From positions 397,930-461,929 of the forward strand of contig NZ_BMMT01000001.1 of assembly GCF_014646075.1 (NCBI RefSeq): 64,000 nt of DNA. The letters are read 5' to 3'. How positions within the stretch are numbered: position 1 is the stretch's first letter; the number at the start of each line of letters is the position of its first letter. Shown one piece after another: positions 10,096-18,503 of this stretch. The notes beneath the pieces are model-generated. The model was not told where the DNA came from and did no database searches. It saw only the letters and a list, made by a program, of their open reading frames with translations. The DNA comes from Saccharopolyspora thermophila. GTDB taxonomy: Bacteria; Actinomycetota; Actinomycetes; Mycobacteriales; Pseudonocardiaceae. The translations under genes and the position numbers were made by a program.

Positions 10096-11047
10096 CCAAA
10101 GCGCTTCCAGCCTGGTCTCCGGTCCGCCCCCGGTCCCGGAGGAGAAGGTGCCCGCGACCACGGGCGGCAGGCCGCGGAAACCCCGGGGTCTGTGGGGCGA
10201 CGCGTGGGACGACCTGCGCCGCCGCCCGCTGTTCATCGTCGCCGCGGTGATCATCGTGGTGCTGCTGTTCATCGCGGCGTTCCCGGGGGTGTTCACCTCG
10301 GCGGACCCGTCGTTCCAGGACCTGACCAAGTCCCGGCAGGGCCCGTCGGCCGAGGCGTGGTTCGGCTACGACAACCTCGGCCGCGACGTGTTCGCCCGGG
10401 CCATCTACGGCACCCGCGCGTCGATCGTGGTGGGCCTGCTCGCCACGCTGCTCACGGTGCTGATCGGCGGCACCATCGGCATCATGGCCGGGTACTTCGG
10501 CGGCTGGTTCGACAACCTCTGCTCCCGGTTCTCGGAGATCTTCCTGGGCCTGCCGTTCGTGCTGGGCGCGATCGTCATCCTGACGACCTTCAACGCGGAG
10601 ATGGTGATCCCCAGCGCGCCCCGCATCATCACCCAGGTGGTGCTGTCGATCGGGGTGCTGTCCTGGCCGATCGCGATGCGCATCATGCGGTCCGCGGCGA
10701 TCTCGGCCAAGCAGCAGGACTACGTCAAGGCCGCCCGGGCGCTCGGCGCGGGCGCGCCGCGGATCATCCTGCGGCACATGCTGCCGAACTGCCTGGCGCC
10801 CGTGCTGGTGTACGCCACGATCGCGCTGGGCGGGTTCATCGGCGCCGAGGCGACGCTGTCGTTTTTGGGCATCGGCCTGCGCGACCCGGTCGTGTCGTGG
10901 GGCGTGATGATCGCCGAGTCCCGCAACTACATCCAGGCCGCCCCGCACCTGCTGCTGTTCCCGGCCGGGTTCCTGGTGGTCACGGTGCTGGCGTTCGTGA
11001 TGCTCGGCGACGCCGTGCGCGACGCGCTGGACCCGAAGCAGAGGTAG
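10088..11047 (+). CDS. Oligopeptide ABC transporter permease, DppC/OppC type
   Basis: Partner permease, 319 residues. It has a Pro-rich cytoplasmic N-terminus (1-45), a first membrane helix at FIVAAVIIVVLLFIAAF, the DppC hallmark WFGYDNLGRDVFARAIYGTR (about 92-111) and an EAA loop around QDYVKAARALGAGAPRIILRH (about 211). The C-terminus FVMLGDAVRDALDPKQR is typical of DppC. It overlaps the upstream permease by eight bases and is followed after 10 bases by the first ATPase. Function follows from family membership and operon order. Confidence 0.96.
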   Translation: MTDQSASSLVSGPPPVPEEKVPATTGGRPRKPRGLWGDAWDDLRRRPLFIVAAVIIVVLLFIAAFPGVFTSADPSFQDLTKSRQGPSAEAWFGYDNLGRDVFARAIYGTRASIVVGLLATLLTVLIGGTIGIMAGYFGGWFDNLCSRFSEIFLGLPFVLGAIVILTTFNAEMVIPSAPRIITQVVLSIGVLSWPIAMRIMRSAAISAKQQDYVKAARALGAGAPRIILRHMLPNCLAPVLVYATIALGGFIGAEATLSFLGIGLRDPVVSWGVMIAESRNYIQAAPHLLLFPAGFLVVTVLAFVMLGDAVRDALDPKQR

Positions 11048-11057
11048 GAGAACCGCT

Positions 11058-12068
11058 TTGTCTACTGCGGACGAGAAGGCCCCGGCGGAGCGGCTGCTGG
11101 AGGTCGAGGACCTGCACGTGGAGTTCCGCACCCGGGACGGCGTGGCCAAGGTCCTCAACGGCGTCAACTACCACGTCGACGCCGGTGAAACCCTCGCGGT
11201 GCTGGGCGAGTCCGGGTCCGGCAAGAGCGTCACCGCGCAGACCATCATGGGCATCCTGGACATGCCCCCGGGGGTGGTCACCGGCGGCGCGATCCGCTTC
11301 CGCGGCGAGGACCTGCTCAGCGCCCCGCCGGAGCGCCGGCGGGAGCTGCGCGGCGAGTCGATGGCGATGATCTTCCAGGACGCGCTGTCGGCGCTGAACC
11401 CGGTCTACACCGTCGGGTTCCAGATCGCCGAGCAGTTGCGGATGCGCCGCGGCATGTCCCGCAAGGACGCCATGGCGCGGGCCGTGGAGCTGCTGGACCA
11501 GGTGAAGATCCCCAACGCCAGGCAGCGCGTGAAGGAGTATCCGCACCAGTTCTCCGGCGGCATGCGGCAGCGCGCGATGATCGCGATGTCGCTGGCGCTG
11601 GACCCGGCGCTGCTGATCGCCGACGAGCCGACCACGGCGCTGGACGTCACCGTGCAGGCCCAGATCATGGACCTGCTGGACGAGCTGCGCCGGGAGCGCG
11701 GCATGGGGCTCATCCTGATCACCCACGACCTCGGCGTGGTCGCCGAGGTCGCGGACCGGATCGTGGTGATGTACGCGGGGCGGATCGTGGAGGCCGCGGA
11801 CGCGTACTCGCTGTACCAGCGGCCGGGCCACCCGTACACCGAGGGCCTGATGCGGTCGATCCCGCGGCTGGACCTCAAGGGGCAGGAGCTGGAGACCATC
11901 AAGGGGCTGCCGCCGAGCCTGCTGGCCGTGCCGCCGGGCTGCCCGTTCCACCCGCGCTGCCCGCGTGCGGAGGAGCGGTGCCGCCAGGAGGTCCCGGCCT
12001 ACCACCAGCTGGGGCTGGGCCGGATCAGCGCCTGCCACTTCGCGGAGGAGTTGATGAGCCGTGGCTGA
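11058..12068 (+). CDS. Oligopeptide ABC transporter ATPase, DppD/OppD type
   Basis: ATP-hydrolysing subunit, 336 residues, TTG start preceded by AGGAG. Walker A GESGSGKS near residue 50, Q-loop [19 protein letters not shown] signature FSGGMRQR near 165, Walker [13 protein letters not shown] near 185 and the H-loop [15 protein letters not shown]. The C-terminal oligopeptide-transporter extension contains the cysteine cluster [15 protein letters not shown] (about 294), which in related transporters binds an iron-sulfur cluster. It overlaps the next ATPase gene by eight bases, so both nucleotide-binding subunits are probably made together. Confidence 0.96.
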   Translation: MSTADEKAPAERLLEVEDLHVEFRTRDGVAKVLNGVNYHVDAGETLAVLGESGSGKSVTAQTIMGILDMPPGVVTGGAIRFRGEDLLSAPPERRRELRGESMAMIFQDALSALNPVYTVGFQIAEQLRMRRGMSRKDAMARAVELLDQVKIPNARQRVKEYPHQFSGGMRQRAMIAMSLALDPALLIADEPTTALDVTVQAQIMDLLDELRRERGMGLILITHDLGVVAEVADRIVVMYAGRIVEAADAYSLYQRPGHPYTEGLMRSIPRLDLKGQELETIKGLPPSLLAVPPGCPFHPRCPRAEERCRQEVPAYHQLGLGRISACHFAEELMSRG

Positions 12069-13062
12069 GCCGATCCTCCAGGTGCGGGACCTGGTCAAGC
12101 ACTTCCCGGTCACCCAGGGCGTGGTGTTCAAGCGCACCATCGGGCACGTGCGGGCGGTCGACGGGATCTCGTTCGACCTGCACCGCGGCGAAACGCTCGG
12201 CGTGGTGGGCGAGTCGGGGTGCGGCAAGTCGACGCTCGCGCAGGTGCTGATGCGGTTGGAGAAGCCGACCAGCGGCAGCGCGCTGTTCGAGGGCCGCGAC
12301 ATGTTCAAGCTGCGCGGTTCGGAGCTGCGCAAGCTGCGCCGCGACCTGCAGATCGTGCTGCAGGACCCGTACACCTCGCTGAACCCGCGACGCACCGTCG
12401 GCGACATCGTCGGCGAGCCGTTCGAGATTCACCCGGAGGTGGCGCCGAAGGGCGACCGGCGGCGCCGGGTGCAGGAGCTGCTGGAGGTCGTCGGCCTCAA
12501 CCCGGAGCACATCCAGCGCTACCCGCACCAGTTCTCCGGTGGTCAGCGCCAGCGCATCGGCATCGCGCGGGCGCTGGCGCTGCGGCCGAAGGTGATCATC
12601 TGCGACGAGCCGGTGTCGGCGCTGGACGTGTCGATCCAGGCGCAGGTGATGAACCTGCTGGGTGATCTGCAGCAGGAGTTCGGCCTGTCGTACGTCTTCA
12701 TCGCCCACGACCTGGGGGTGGTGCGCCACCTGTCGGATCGGGTGGCGGTGATGTATCTGGGCAAGATCGTGGAGATCGGCACGGACGAGCAGATCTACGA
12801 GCATCCGCAGCACCCGTACACGCAGGCGCTGCTGTCGTCGGTGCCGGTGCCGGACCCGACGTTGCGCGGCAAGCGTGAGGTCATCCGGCTCACCGGGGAC
12901 GTGCCGAGCCCGGCGAACCCACCGTCGGGCTGCCGGTTCCGCACCCGCTGCTGGAAGGCGCAGGACATCTGCGCCGAGCAGGTGCCGGCTCTGGAGGTCC
13001 GCCTGGGCAACCACCCGTCGGCCTGCCACTTCGCCGAGGAGCGCCCCCGCGTGGTCTCCTGA
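12061..13062 (+). CDS. Oligopeptide ABC transporter ATPase, DppF/OppF type
   Basis: Second ATPase, 333 residues, GTG start inside the end of the preceding gene. Walker [10 protein letters not shown] near residue 50, ABC signature FSGGQRQR near 158, Walker [16 protein letters not shown]-loop [15 protein letters not shown] and the C-terminal Cys pattern [15 protein letters not shown] (about 290). The starting [10 protein letters not shown] and the linker [15 protein letters not shown] are characteristic of OppF. It is the last gene of the operon; a 21-bp terminator stem begins 18 bp after the stop. Confidence 0.96.
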   Translation: MAEPILQVRDLVKHFPVTQGVVFKRTIGHVRAVDGISFDLHRGETLGVVGESGCGKSTLAQVLMRLEKPTSGSALFEGRDMFKLRGSELRKLRRDLQIVLQDPYTSLNPRRTVGDIVGEPFEIHPEVAPKGDRRRRVQELLEVVGLNPEHIQRYPHQFSGGQRQRIGIARALALRPKVIICDEPVSALDVSIQAQVMNLLGDLQQEFGLSYVFIAHDLGVVRHLSDRVAVMYLGKIVEIGTDEQIYEHPQHPYTQALLSSVPVPDPTLRGKREVIRLTGDVPSPANPPSGCRFRTRCWKAQDICAEQVPALEVRLGNHPSACHFAEERPRVVS

Positions 13063-13079
13063 CCGGGTGATTTTCTCCG

Positions 13080-13128
13080 AGTGAAGGGCATCTTCGACCA
13101 ATGTGCCTGGTCGAAGATGCCCTTCACT
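13080..13128. terminator. 21-bp perfect stem-loop terminator of the peptide importer operon
   Basis: The arm at 13080-13100 (beginning AGTGAAGGGCATCTTCGACC) is exactly complementary to 13108-13128, with a seven-base loop ATGTGCC. It follows the last importer gene and faces the end of the minus-strand XRE gene, so it can stop transcription from both sides. The core GAAGGGCATCTTC recurs in hairpins at 54043 and, degenerately, at 60132. Confidence 0.85.
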
Positions 13129-13269
13129 GTCACCGGATTCGGCAGTTCACCCGGTCGAGCACACCGTCCCTGATCGCACCGCGTCGAAACCCGACGCAGC
13201 AACCTCGCGGCACCGGACCTTCCGGGTGGGATGGGCGGCCCCCGCCCGCTGCCCGGCCCGCCGCCTCGG

Positions 13270-13509
13270 TCAGGCGGTGCGGTGTTCCGCCCCGATCCGG
13301 GGGAACGGGCGGATGGAGAACACCACCTCCACCGGCACCTCGAAGTACTCCGCGATGCGCAGCGCCAGGTGCAGGCTCGGGCTGTACTCGCCGCGCTCCA
13401 GGTACCCCACCGTCTGGTAGTGCACGCCCAGCGCCTCGGCGAGCTGCCGGCGCGAGATCCCGCGTTCGGCCCGCAGCATCGCGATGCGGTTGTGAATCGT
13501 CTCGGTCAT
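13270..13509 (-). CDS. Small XRE-family helix-turn-helix regulator
   Basis: 79-residue DNA-binding protein consisting almost only of a Cro/CI-type helix-turn-helix: RIAMLRAERGISRRQLAEAL then VHYQTVGYLERGEYSPSL (about residues 8-45), followed by LRIAEYFEVPVEVVFSI. Proteins of this size with the VPVEVVFS ending are commonly encoded with ABC-2 exporters and act as their repressors (family knowledge; not shown here). It is the third gene of a minus-strand operon, 19 bp after the permease stop. The likely target is the operon promoter near 15370-15395. Confidence 0.9.
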   Translation of the reverse strand: MTETIHNRIAMLRAERGISRRQLAEALGVHYQTVGYLERGEYSPSLHLALRIAEYFEVPVEVVFSIRPFPRIGAEHRTA

Positions 13510-13528
13510 GGTTCCTCTTCTGCCGGCG

Positions 13529-14365
13529 TCATCGCACGCGCTGCATCGCCTTCTCCCGCCGCGCGGCCACGCTCGACCCCGACTCGCGCCGCGCCATCCG
13601 GCGCAGCACCACCGGCGCCACCACCAGGCCGATCACGGCCCACACGCTGAGCACCCCGACAGTCTCCAGATGCCGCCACGAGCCGCCGATCTCGACCGCC
13701 GCCATCGCGTCCGGCAGCAACGCGGACCGCATGCCCAGGCCCAGCCAGTACAGCGGGAACGCCTGCGCGATCCACTGCAACCACTCCGGGGTGTCGGTGA
13801 TGGGGTAGAAGATCCCGGAAATCCCGATCAGCGCCATCATCGGCAGCATGACCAGTCCGAGGCTGCGCGGGCTGGAGAACAGCGAGCCGATGATCGCACC
13901 GATCGGCATCGTCGCGACCAGCCCGAGCACCAGAACCCAGGCCAGCGTCAGCCACGCGGCGACACCGGTGGACAACCCGTCGAAGATCACCAGCCCCGGC
14001 ACCAGCAGGATCACCAGGCTGATCAGCGACATGCAGCCGACCAGCACGATCTTGCCCACCAGGTAGCCGAGCATGCCGTCCGGGGTGGCCTTGGCGCGCA
14101 GCAACGTGCCGTCCTCGCGCTCGACGACGAGCAGCTGCGCGACGCTGATCAACCCGGCGAACGCGATCCCCATACCCAGCACGCTGGGCAGCGTCATCGC
14201 CCCCAGCGAGAAACCGGCCACAGTGGACTCTCGCTGGAACAGCATCACCACCAGCAGAATCACGTTCGGGAACAGGTAACCCCACAGGTCCTGCGGGGTG
14301 GTCAGGGTCTGCCGGAACTCGATCCATCCGCGCTGGAGCCCCGCGCGGACCGCGTTGGCCTTCAC
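13529..14365 (-). CDS. ABC-2 type exporter permease
   Basis: Membrane subunit of an ABC-2 export system, 278 residues with about six hydrophobic helices (for example GYLFPNVILLVVMLFQ, MSLISLVILLVPGLVIF, LGLVMLPMMALIGISGIFY). The motif VVEREDGTLLRAKATPDGML after the second helix is typical of drug and lipid exporters of the DrrB/YhhJ group. The GTG start overlaps the ATPase stop (GTGA), so it is translationally coupled. The transported compound is unknown; relatives export daunorubicin-like drugs, teichoic acids or polysaccharides. Confidence 0.93.
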   Translation of the reverse strand: MKANAVRAGLQRGWIEFRQTLTTPQDLWGYLFPNVILLVVMLFQRESTVAGFSLGAMTLPSVLGMGIAFAGLISVAQLLVVEREDGTLLRAKATPDGMLGYLVGKIVLVGCMSLISLVILLVPGLVIFDGLSTGVAAWLTLAWVLVLGLVATMPIGAIIGSLFSSPRSLGLVMLPMMALIGISGIFYPITDTPEWLQWIAQAFPLYWLGLGMRSALLPDAMAAVEIGGSWRHLETVGVLSVWAVIGLVVAPVVLRRMARRESGSSVAARREKAMQRVR

Positions 14366-15366
14366 CGGTCTTCCTCCTCGGTGCCGAAGGGCAGCGCCGC
14401 CTCCGTGTCACGGCCGGACTCGTGGGCGCGCACCAGCGCCATGTAGGTGTCCTCCAGGGTCGCGCGCCGGACCTCCAGCTCGCTGACGGCGTCGCCGTGC
14501 TGGGTGAGCAGCTCCCGGACGAACCGGGTCGCGTCGGCCGTCGAGTGCACGAACCGCTGGCCGTCGAGGGTCCACTTGACCTCCGAGTCCGCGGCGACCT
14601 GCCGGGACAGCGCGTCGGCCGAACCGTCGGCGACGATCCGGCCGCCGGCCAGGATCACGATGCGGTCGGCCAGCTTCTCGGCCTCGTCGAGGTCGTGCGT
14701 GGTGAGCAGGATGCCGGTGCCGCCGTCGTCGGCGAGCCGGTGCACCAGATCGTGGAACTCGCGCCGGGCCTGCGGGTCGAAGCCCACCGTGGGCTCGTCC
14801 AGGAACAGCAGCTCGGGACGGCCGACGATGCCGATCGCGACGTCGAGCCGCCGCCGCTGCCCGCCGGAGAGCTGCCCGATCCGCTTGTTCGCGTGCTGGG
14901 TGAGGCCGACGGCGGCGATGAGCTCATCGGTGTCCCACGGGCGCTGGATCTGCTCGGTGGCGTACGGCGCGTAGTAGCTGCCGAGGTGCGTGAGCAGTTC
15001 GCGCACCTTCCACTTGCTGTGGTCGCGCCAGGACTGCAGGACGACGCCGAGCCGGGCGCGCCACCGCTCGTCGCCGTGCGCCGGGTCGGTGCCGAGGACG
15101 GACACCTCGCCACCGGAGCGCATCCGGAACCCTTCCAGGATCTCGATCGTCGTGGTCTTGCCCGCGCCGTTCGGCCCTAACAGGGCGACGACCTCGCCGC
15201 GGCGGGCGGTGAAGGTGACGCCGCGGAGCACGTCGGTCGTGCCATAGCGCATCCGCAGGTCACGCACGTCGAGCACGGTGTCCTCGCCGGATGGCGGCGC
15301 GGACGGCGAGGACACCGCCGACTCCTTCGCGATTGTCATAACCCCGGTACCTTCCACAGCAGTCAT
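14362..15366 (-). CDS. ABC exporter ATPase, DrrA-like
   Basis: ATPase of the exporter. Walker A LLGPNGAGKTTT, ABC signature QLSGGQRRRLDVAIG, Walker B ELLFLDEPTVGFDPQARR and H-loop LTTHDLDEAEKLADR are all present, with the C-terminal regulatory extension usual for DrrA-type proteins. Two starts are possible. ATG 15366 (MTAVEGTGVM) follows an AT-rich promoter-like stretch and would give a nearly leaderless product. ATG 15339 (MTIAKESAVS) has GGAAGG and GGGG upstream. I give the longer form. The 3' end overlaps the permease start. First gene of a three-gene exporter-regulator operon. Confidence 0.93.
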   Translation of the reverse strand: MTAVEGTGVMTIAKESAVSSPSAPPSGEDTVLDVRDLRMRYGTTDVLRGVTFTARRGEVVALLGPNGAGKTTTIEILEGFRMRSGGEVSVLGTDPAHGDERWRARLGVVLQSWRDHSKWKVRELLTHLGSYYAPYATEQIQRPWDTDELIAAVGLTQHANKRIGQLSGGQRRRLDVAIGIVGRPELLFLDEPTVGFDPQARREFHDLVHRLADDGGTGILLTTHDLDEAEKLADRIVILAGGRIVADGSADALSRQVAADSEVKWTLDGQRFVHSTADATRFVRELLTQHGDAVSELEVRRATLEDTYMALVRAHESGRDTEAALPFGTEEEDR

Positions 15367-15376
15367 AGGCTGGTTT

Positions 15377-15392
15377 GTAGCACATATACTAC
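15377..15392. promoter_or_regulatory. AT-rich imperfect palindrome at the exporter promoter
   Basis: GTAGCACATATACTAC: outer arms GTAG/CTAC match, with six of eight symmetric positions paired. It is one of the few AT-rich stretches in the neighbourhood and lies 11-26 bp before the first possible start of the exporter ATPase, where a -10 box and operator would be expected. It is a candidate site for the XRE regulator encoded in the same operon. Confidence 0.45.
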
Positions 15393-15515
15393 GTACCGGG
15401 GCACGTCTGTGTGTTCGAAAAACGGGATGGGGCGGCCGAGAGCGTTGATCAGGTGGGATATGTGGCAGCCGAGTGGTCCGCCGCGGCCGGGCGACCGCGG
15501 CGGACCGCGGTGGCG

Positions 15516-16988
15516 CTACGGGCGCCTGGTCACGAACGCCGCGAGGTCGGCGGACTGCTGCACGCGGGACTCCTCGTGGACGTACATCATGTGACCCGCC
15601 GGGTAGTAGCGGACCTCGATGTTCTCCCGCAGCTGCTCGGGGATCGGCAGCCGGGCCAGCACGTGCTCCGCCGCGAAGTACGGCGTCGCGCCGTCGGTGT
15701 AACCGGAGGCCACGTGCACCCGCAGGTGCGGGTTGGCCTGCATGGCGGCGCCCAGTTTGTCCACAACGGACACCGCCGCGCCCTCGAACTCCTTGAACGA
15801 CCACGGGTGCACCCGGCTGGACAGCACCTCATACGGCAGGTCGTTGCGGTAGTCGAGTTCCTCGCGCACGTAGTGGTTGATGGCCGCCGCGTAGGCCCCG
15901 CGGATGTGCGAGATGCTGGGGTCGTCGGTGAACCGCTCCACAGCGGCGTCCGGCTCCCAACCGGTGAACCGGCCGTCCATCCGGCCGACGGTGAGCCGCC
16001 GGTCGCGCAGCAGCTCGGTGAAGAACCGGATGTGCTCGATGCGCAGGTTGACCCGGTCCACATACTCCTCGGTCAGCCCGGACAGCTCGGCGATCCGCCG
16101 GACGATGTCCTCGCGCTCCTCCGCGCTCAGCCGCGCCCCGCGCGCCAGCGCCCACGGGTAGTCCTCGGCGGCGAACTTCTCGGCCTCGTCGAGCACCTCC
16201 CGCAGCGGCCGGTCGCCGTGCTTGCCGTGGTAGTGCGCGATCGCCGCGTAGGTCGGCAGGAACAGCGTGTACGGCAGGTCGTTGCCCTCGGTGAACCGGA
16301 TCGTCCCCATGTCCAGCACGGAGGAGATCAGCACCAGCCCGTTGGGGTACAGCCCGTGCCGCGACTGGAGGAACTCGGCCAGCGCCGCCGCGCGCAGCGT
16401 GCCGTAGGACTCCCCGGCGAGGTACTTCGGCGACATCCAGCGCCCGTTGCGGGTGGTCCACAGCCGGATCACCTCGCCGATCGACTCGATGTCGCCCTGG
16501 TAGCCGTGGAACTCGCCCGGCTTGCCGCCCTCGACGGCCCGGGAGTAGCCGGTGGAGACCGGGTCGATGAACACCAGGTCGCTGTGCGCCAGCAGCGTTT
16601 CGGCGTTGTCGGCGAGCCCGTAGGGCGGCGGGGCGAGCGCACCGGCGTCACCGGAGATCACCCGCCGCGGGCCGAGCAGCCCCACGTGCAACCAGACGCT
16701 GGAGGAGCCGGGGCCGCCGTTGAACGCGAAGGTCACCGGCCGGTCAGGGCCGCCGCCATCAGCGACGTAGGCGGTCACGAAGACCTCCGCCTTGGGCTTG
16801 TACCCCTGGAACCTGCCGTCTTCGTGCACCTCCTCGCGGAGCACGATCCGGCCGGTGGTGGCGGTGTAGGCCAGCTCCGCACCCGCCACCGTGATCGAGT
16901 GGTGCGTGCTGACCAGGTCGTCGACCGGCTCCGCGGGGTTGGTCGACTCCTGCTTGGCCTCGTCGGTCTTGTCCTCGCTGGCTGCCAT
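15516..16988 (-). CDS. Peptidase S10 (serine carboxypeptidase family)
   Basis: Alpha/beta-hydrolase serine carboxypeptidase, 490 residues. The oxyanion segment FAFNGGPGSSSVWLHVG, the nucleophile GESYGTLRAAAL (Ser near residue 195), the Asp in ASGYTDGATPYFAAE (near 433) and the His in YPAGHMMYVHEES (near 463) form the expected triad. There is no signal peptide at the chosen start (MAASEDKTDE), unlike eukaryotic vacuolar S10 enzymes, so it is predicted cytoplasmic; an in-frame ATG at 17009 adds seven residues. Bacterial S10 proteins of this type are poorly characterised. It is divergent from the uracil-DNA glycosylase gene, with 58 bp between the starts. Confidence 0.92.
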   Translation of the reverse strand: MAASEDKTDEAKQESTNPAEPVDDLVSTHHSITVAGAELAYTATTGRIVLREEVHEDGRFQGYKPKAEVFVTAYVADGGGPDRPVTFAFNGGPGSSSVWLHVGLLGPRRVISGDAGALAPPPYGLADNAETLLAHSDLVFIDPVSTGYSRAVEGGKPGEFHGYQGDIESIGEVIRLWTTRNGRWMSPKYLAGESYGTLRAAALAEFLQSRHGLYPNGLVLISSVLDMGTIRFTEGNDLPYTLFLPTYAAIAHYHGKHGDRPLREVLDEAEKFAAEDYPWALARGARLSAEEREDIVRRIAELSGLTEEYVDRVNLRIEHIRFFTELLRDRRLTVGRMDGRFTGWEPDAAVERFTDDPSISHIRGAYAAAINHYVREELDYRNDLPYEVLSSRVHPWSFKEFEGAAVSVVDKLGAAMQANPHLRVHVASGYTDGATPYFAAEHVLARLPIPEQLRENIEVRYYPAGHMMYVHEESRVQQSADLAAFVTRRP

Positions 16989-17046
16989 GCCGCCCACATT
17001 ACGTGCCATCGAAAGGGTTTTCTGCCACTTTGGAGAGGTGCCCGAC

Positions 17047-17805
17047 GTGACCTCCCGGCTCGTCGCCGACCCGGTCGGCGACCCGGCCGCGACAGCGCCC
17101 GACGCCCGGCGGCTCGCCGGCCTCGACGAACTCGTGTCCCGCTGCGTCGCCTGCCCGCGGCTGGTGGCGTGGCGGGAGGAGGTCGCGCAGGTCCGGCGCG
17201 CGGCGTTCCGCGACGAGGAGTACTGGGGGCGGCCGGTTCCGGGCTTCGGCCCGGAGGACGCCGCGATCGGGATCGTCGGCCTGGCCCCGGCCGCGCACGG
17301 CGGGAACCGGACGGGCCGGATCTTCACCGGTGACCGCTCCGGCGACGTCCTGTTCCGTGCCCTCTACGACGTCGGCCTCGCCTCCCAACCGGAGGCGAGG
17401 CACCGCGACGACGGCCTGACGCTGCACCGCACAAGGATCACGGCTCCGGTGCACTGCGCCCCGCCCGCGAACAAGCCGACGCCGACGGAACGGGACACCT
17501 GCCGTCCGTGGCTGGTCCGCGAACTAGCGCTGCTGCGCCCGACGCTGCGGTCGGTGGTCGTGCTGGGCGCCTTCGGCTGGCAGGCCCTGATGCCGGTCCT
17601 GGAGCAGACGGCGTGGCAGCTGCCGCGACCCCGCCCGAAGTTCGGCCACGACGCCCACGTCGAGCTCCCGGCGGCGGACGGCGGAGCACCCCTGCACCTC
17701 CTCGGCTGCTACCACGTCAGCCAGCAGAACACCTTCACCGGCAAGCTGACCCCGGCGATGCTGCGCGGCGTCCTGGAGCACGCCAGGGCGCTCGCGGGGG
17801 TCTGA
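17047..17805 (+). CDS. Uracil-DNA glycosylase, family 5 (UdgB-type)
   Basis: DNA-repair glycosylase that removes uracil and other deaminated bases. 252 residues. Motif A GLAPAAHGGNRTGRIF (about 78-93) lacks the usual catalytic Asp/Asn at the family 1 position, as is typical of family 5, and the C-terminal motif CYHVSQQNTFTGKL (near 222) carries the histidine. An N-terminal cysteine pair CVACPRLVAWR and later TAPVHCAPPANK fit the four-cysteine iron-sulfur ligands of this family. The GTG at 17047 has GGAGAGG eight bases upstream; GTG 17038 overlaps that site and is less likely. Single-gene unit. Confidence 0.93.
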   Translation: MTSRLVADPVGDPAATAPDARRLAGLDELVSRCVACPRLVAWREEVAQVRRAAFRDEEYWGRPVPGFGPEDAAIGIVGLAPAAHGGNRTGRIFTGDRSGDVLFRALYDVGLASQPEARHRDDGLTLHRTRITAPVHCAPPANKPTPTERDTCRPWLVRELALLRPTLRSVVVLGAFGWQALMPVLEQTAWQLPRPRPKFGHDAHVELPAADGGAPLHLLGCYHVSQQNTFTGKLTPAMLRGVLEHARALAGV

Positions 17806-17838
17806 CTTTGGCCGACGTGGCTCTGATCCGCGTGTGAT

Positions 17839-18261
17839 CTAGCGGCTGTCCCAGGGATTGACGAGCTCGACTCCTGTCTCCTCGAAATCCTTGATGTTGC
17901 GGGTGGCCAGTGCTGCTCCACGCGCACGGCAGATCGCTGCGATCTGAGCGTCCGCGGCGCTGATGGGGCGGCCAAGCTTGTCGCGTTCGTTGACCACGAC
18001 GGCGTAGTGGGCTGCCGCTGGTGCGTCGAAAGGTTCGACCCGCCCGTGGAAGTCGTCGTTGATCAGGGCATGGACCGCCGCGGTGAGTGCGGTCTTCCGT
18101 TGTCCATCGGGAAGTCGGGATACGCCGTACAGCAGTTCGGCGGCAGTGATCGCGGTTATCGCCACCTCTGTTGCGGGGAGCGAATCAAGCCACGCCACGA
18201 CGTCAGCGTGCGGTGTGCGGCGAGTGAGCTCGGAAAGGACGTTGGTGTCAAGAATGATCAC
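17839..18261 (-). CDS. PIN-domain toxin, VapC/FitB type
   Basis: 140-residue PIN-domain ribonuclease predicted to be the toxin of a type II toxin-antitoxin pair. The acidic metal-binding residues are in place: Asp5 (MIILDTNVLSE), Glu42 (TAITAAELLYGV), Asp104 (GRPISAADAQIAAI) and, near the end, TRNIKDFEE with Asn122/Asp125. The GTG start overlaps the stop of the upstream antitoxin gene (GTGA), the usual coupling order antitoxin then toxin. The RPISAADAQIAAICR pattern is closest to the FitB subgroup. GC-content is slightly lower than in neighbours, fitting mobile acquisition. Confidence 0.93.
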   Translation of the reverse strand: MIILDTNVLSELTRRTPHADVVAWLDSLPATEVAITAITAAELLYGVSRLPDGQRKTALTAAVHALINDDFHGRVEPFDAPAAAHYAVVVNERDKLGRPISAADAQIAAICRARGAALATRNIKDFEETGVELVNPWDSR

Positions 18262-18503
18262 GAGTCAAGGTCCGCTGCACGAGGGGGTTCGTTCCGGGGA
18301 GGAAGTTCGATCTCGGGCTCACCGAGGTCCGCGAACCGGGAGTGAATGCGACTGCCCAGGCCGCGGGAGGCCGCAGGCGGCGCCACCGAGGCTCGCAGGA
18401 TCGCCCGGACCTCGGCTTCCATCGAGCGTCCGTGTCGTGCGGCCTGGATTCGGAGTCGTGCATGGGTCTCGTCATCCAAGCCGCGGATCGTCAGGGTGGG
18501 CAT
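18258..18503 (-). CDS. Ribbon-helix-helix antitoxin, FitA/VapB type
   Basis: 81-residue antitoxin. Residues 1-40 are a ribbon-helix-helix DNA-binding domain: strand MPTLTIRGLDDE, then helices around THARLRIQAARHGRSMEAEV and RAILRASV. The C-terminal part (about 50-81) is Glu/Pro-rich and would wrap the PIN toxin. FitA family members bind an inverted repeat in their own promoter together with the toxin, so autoregulation is expected. An AT-richer stretch (about 18509-18540) immediately upstream is the probable promoter. The start is ATG with AGGTGAATC in front. Confidence 0.92.
   Translation of the reverse strand: MPTLTIRGLDDETHARLRIQAARHGRSMEAEVRAILRASVAPPAASRGLGSRIHSRFADLGEPEIELPPRNEPPRAADLDS

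Noticed and set aside
7360-10329. Minus-strand open frame of 989 codons opposite the peptide importer genes
   Set aside because: Composition is a GC-skew shadow (Arg, His, Gln, Gly, Val), and two certain genes on the other strand explain the DNA.
13101-13808. Plus-strand frame of 235 codons after the importer terminator
   Set aside because: Starts in the terminator loop and runs antisense through the XRE and permease genes.
15411-17333. Plus-strand open frame of 640 codons opposite the S10 peptidase
   Set aside because: Shadow frame; the peptidase has its full catalytic triad on the minus strand.
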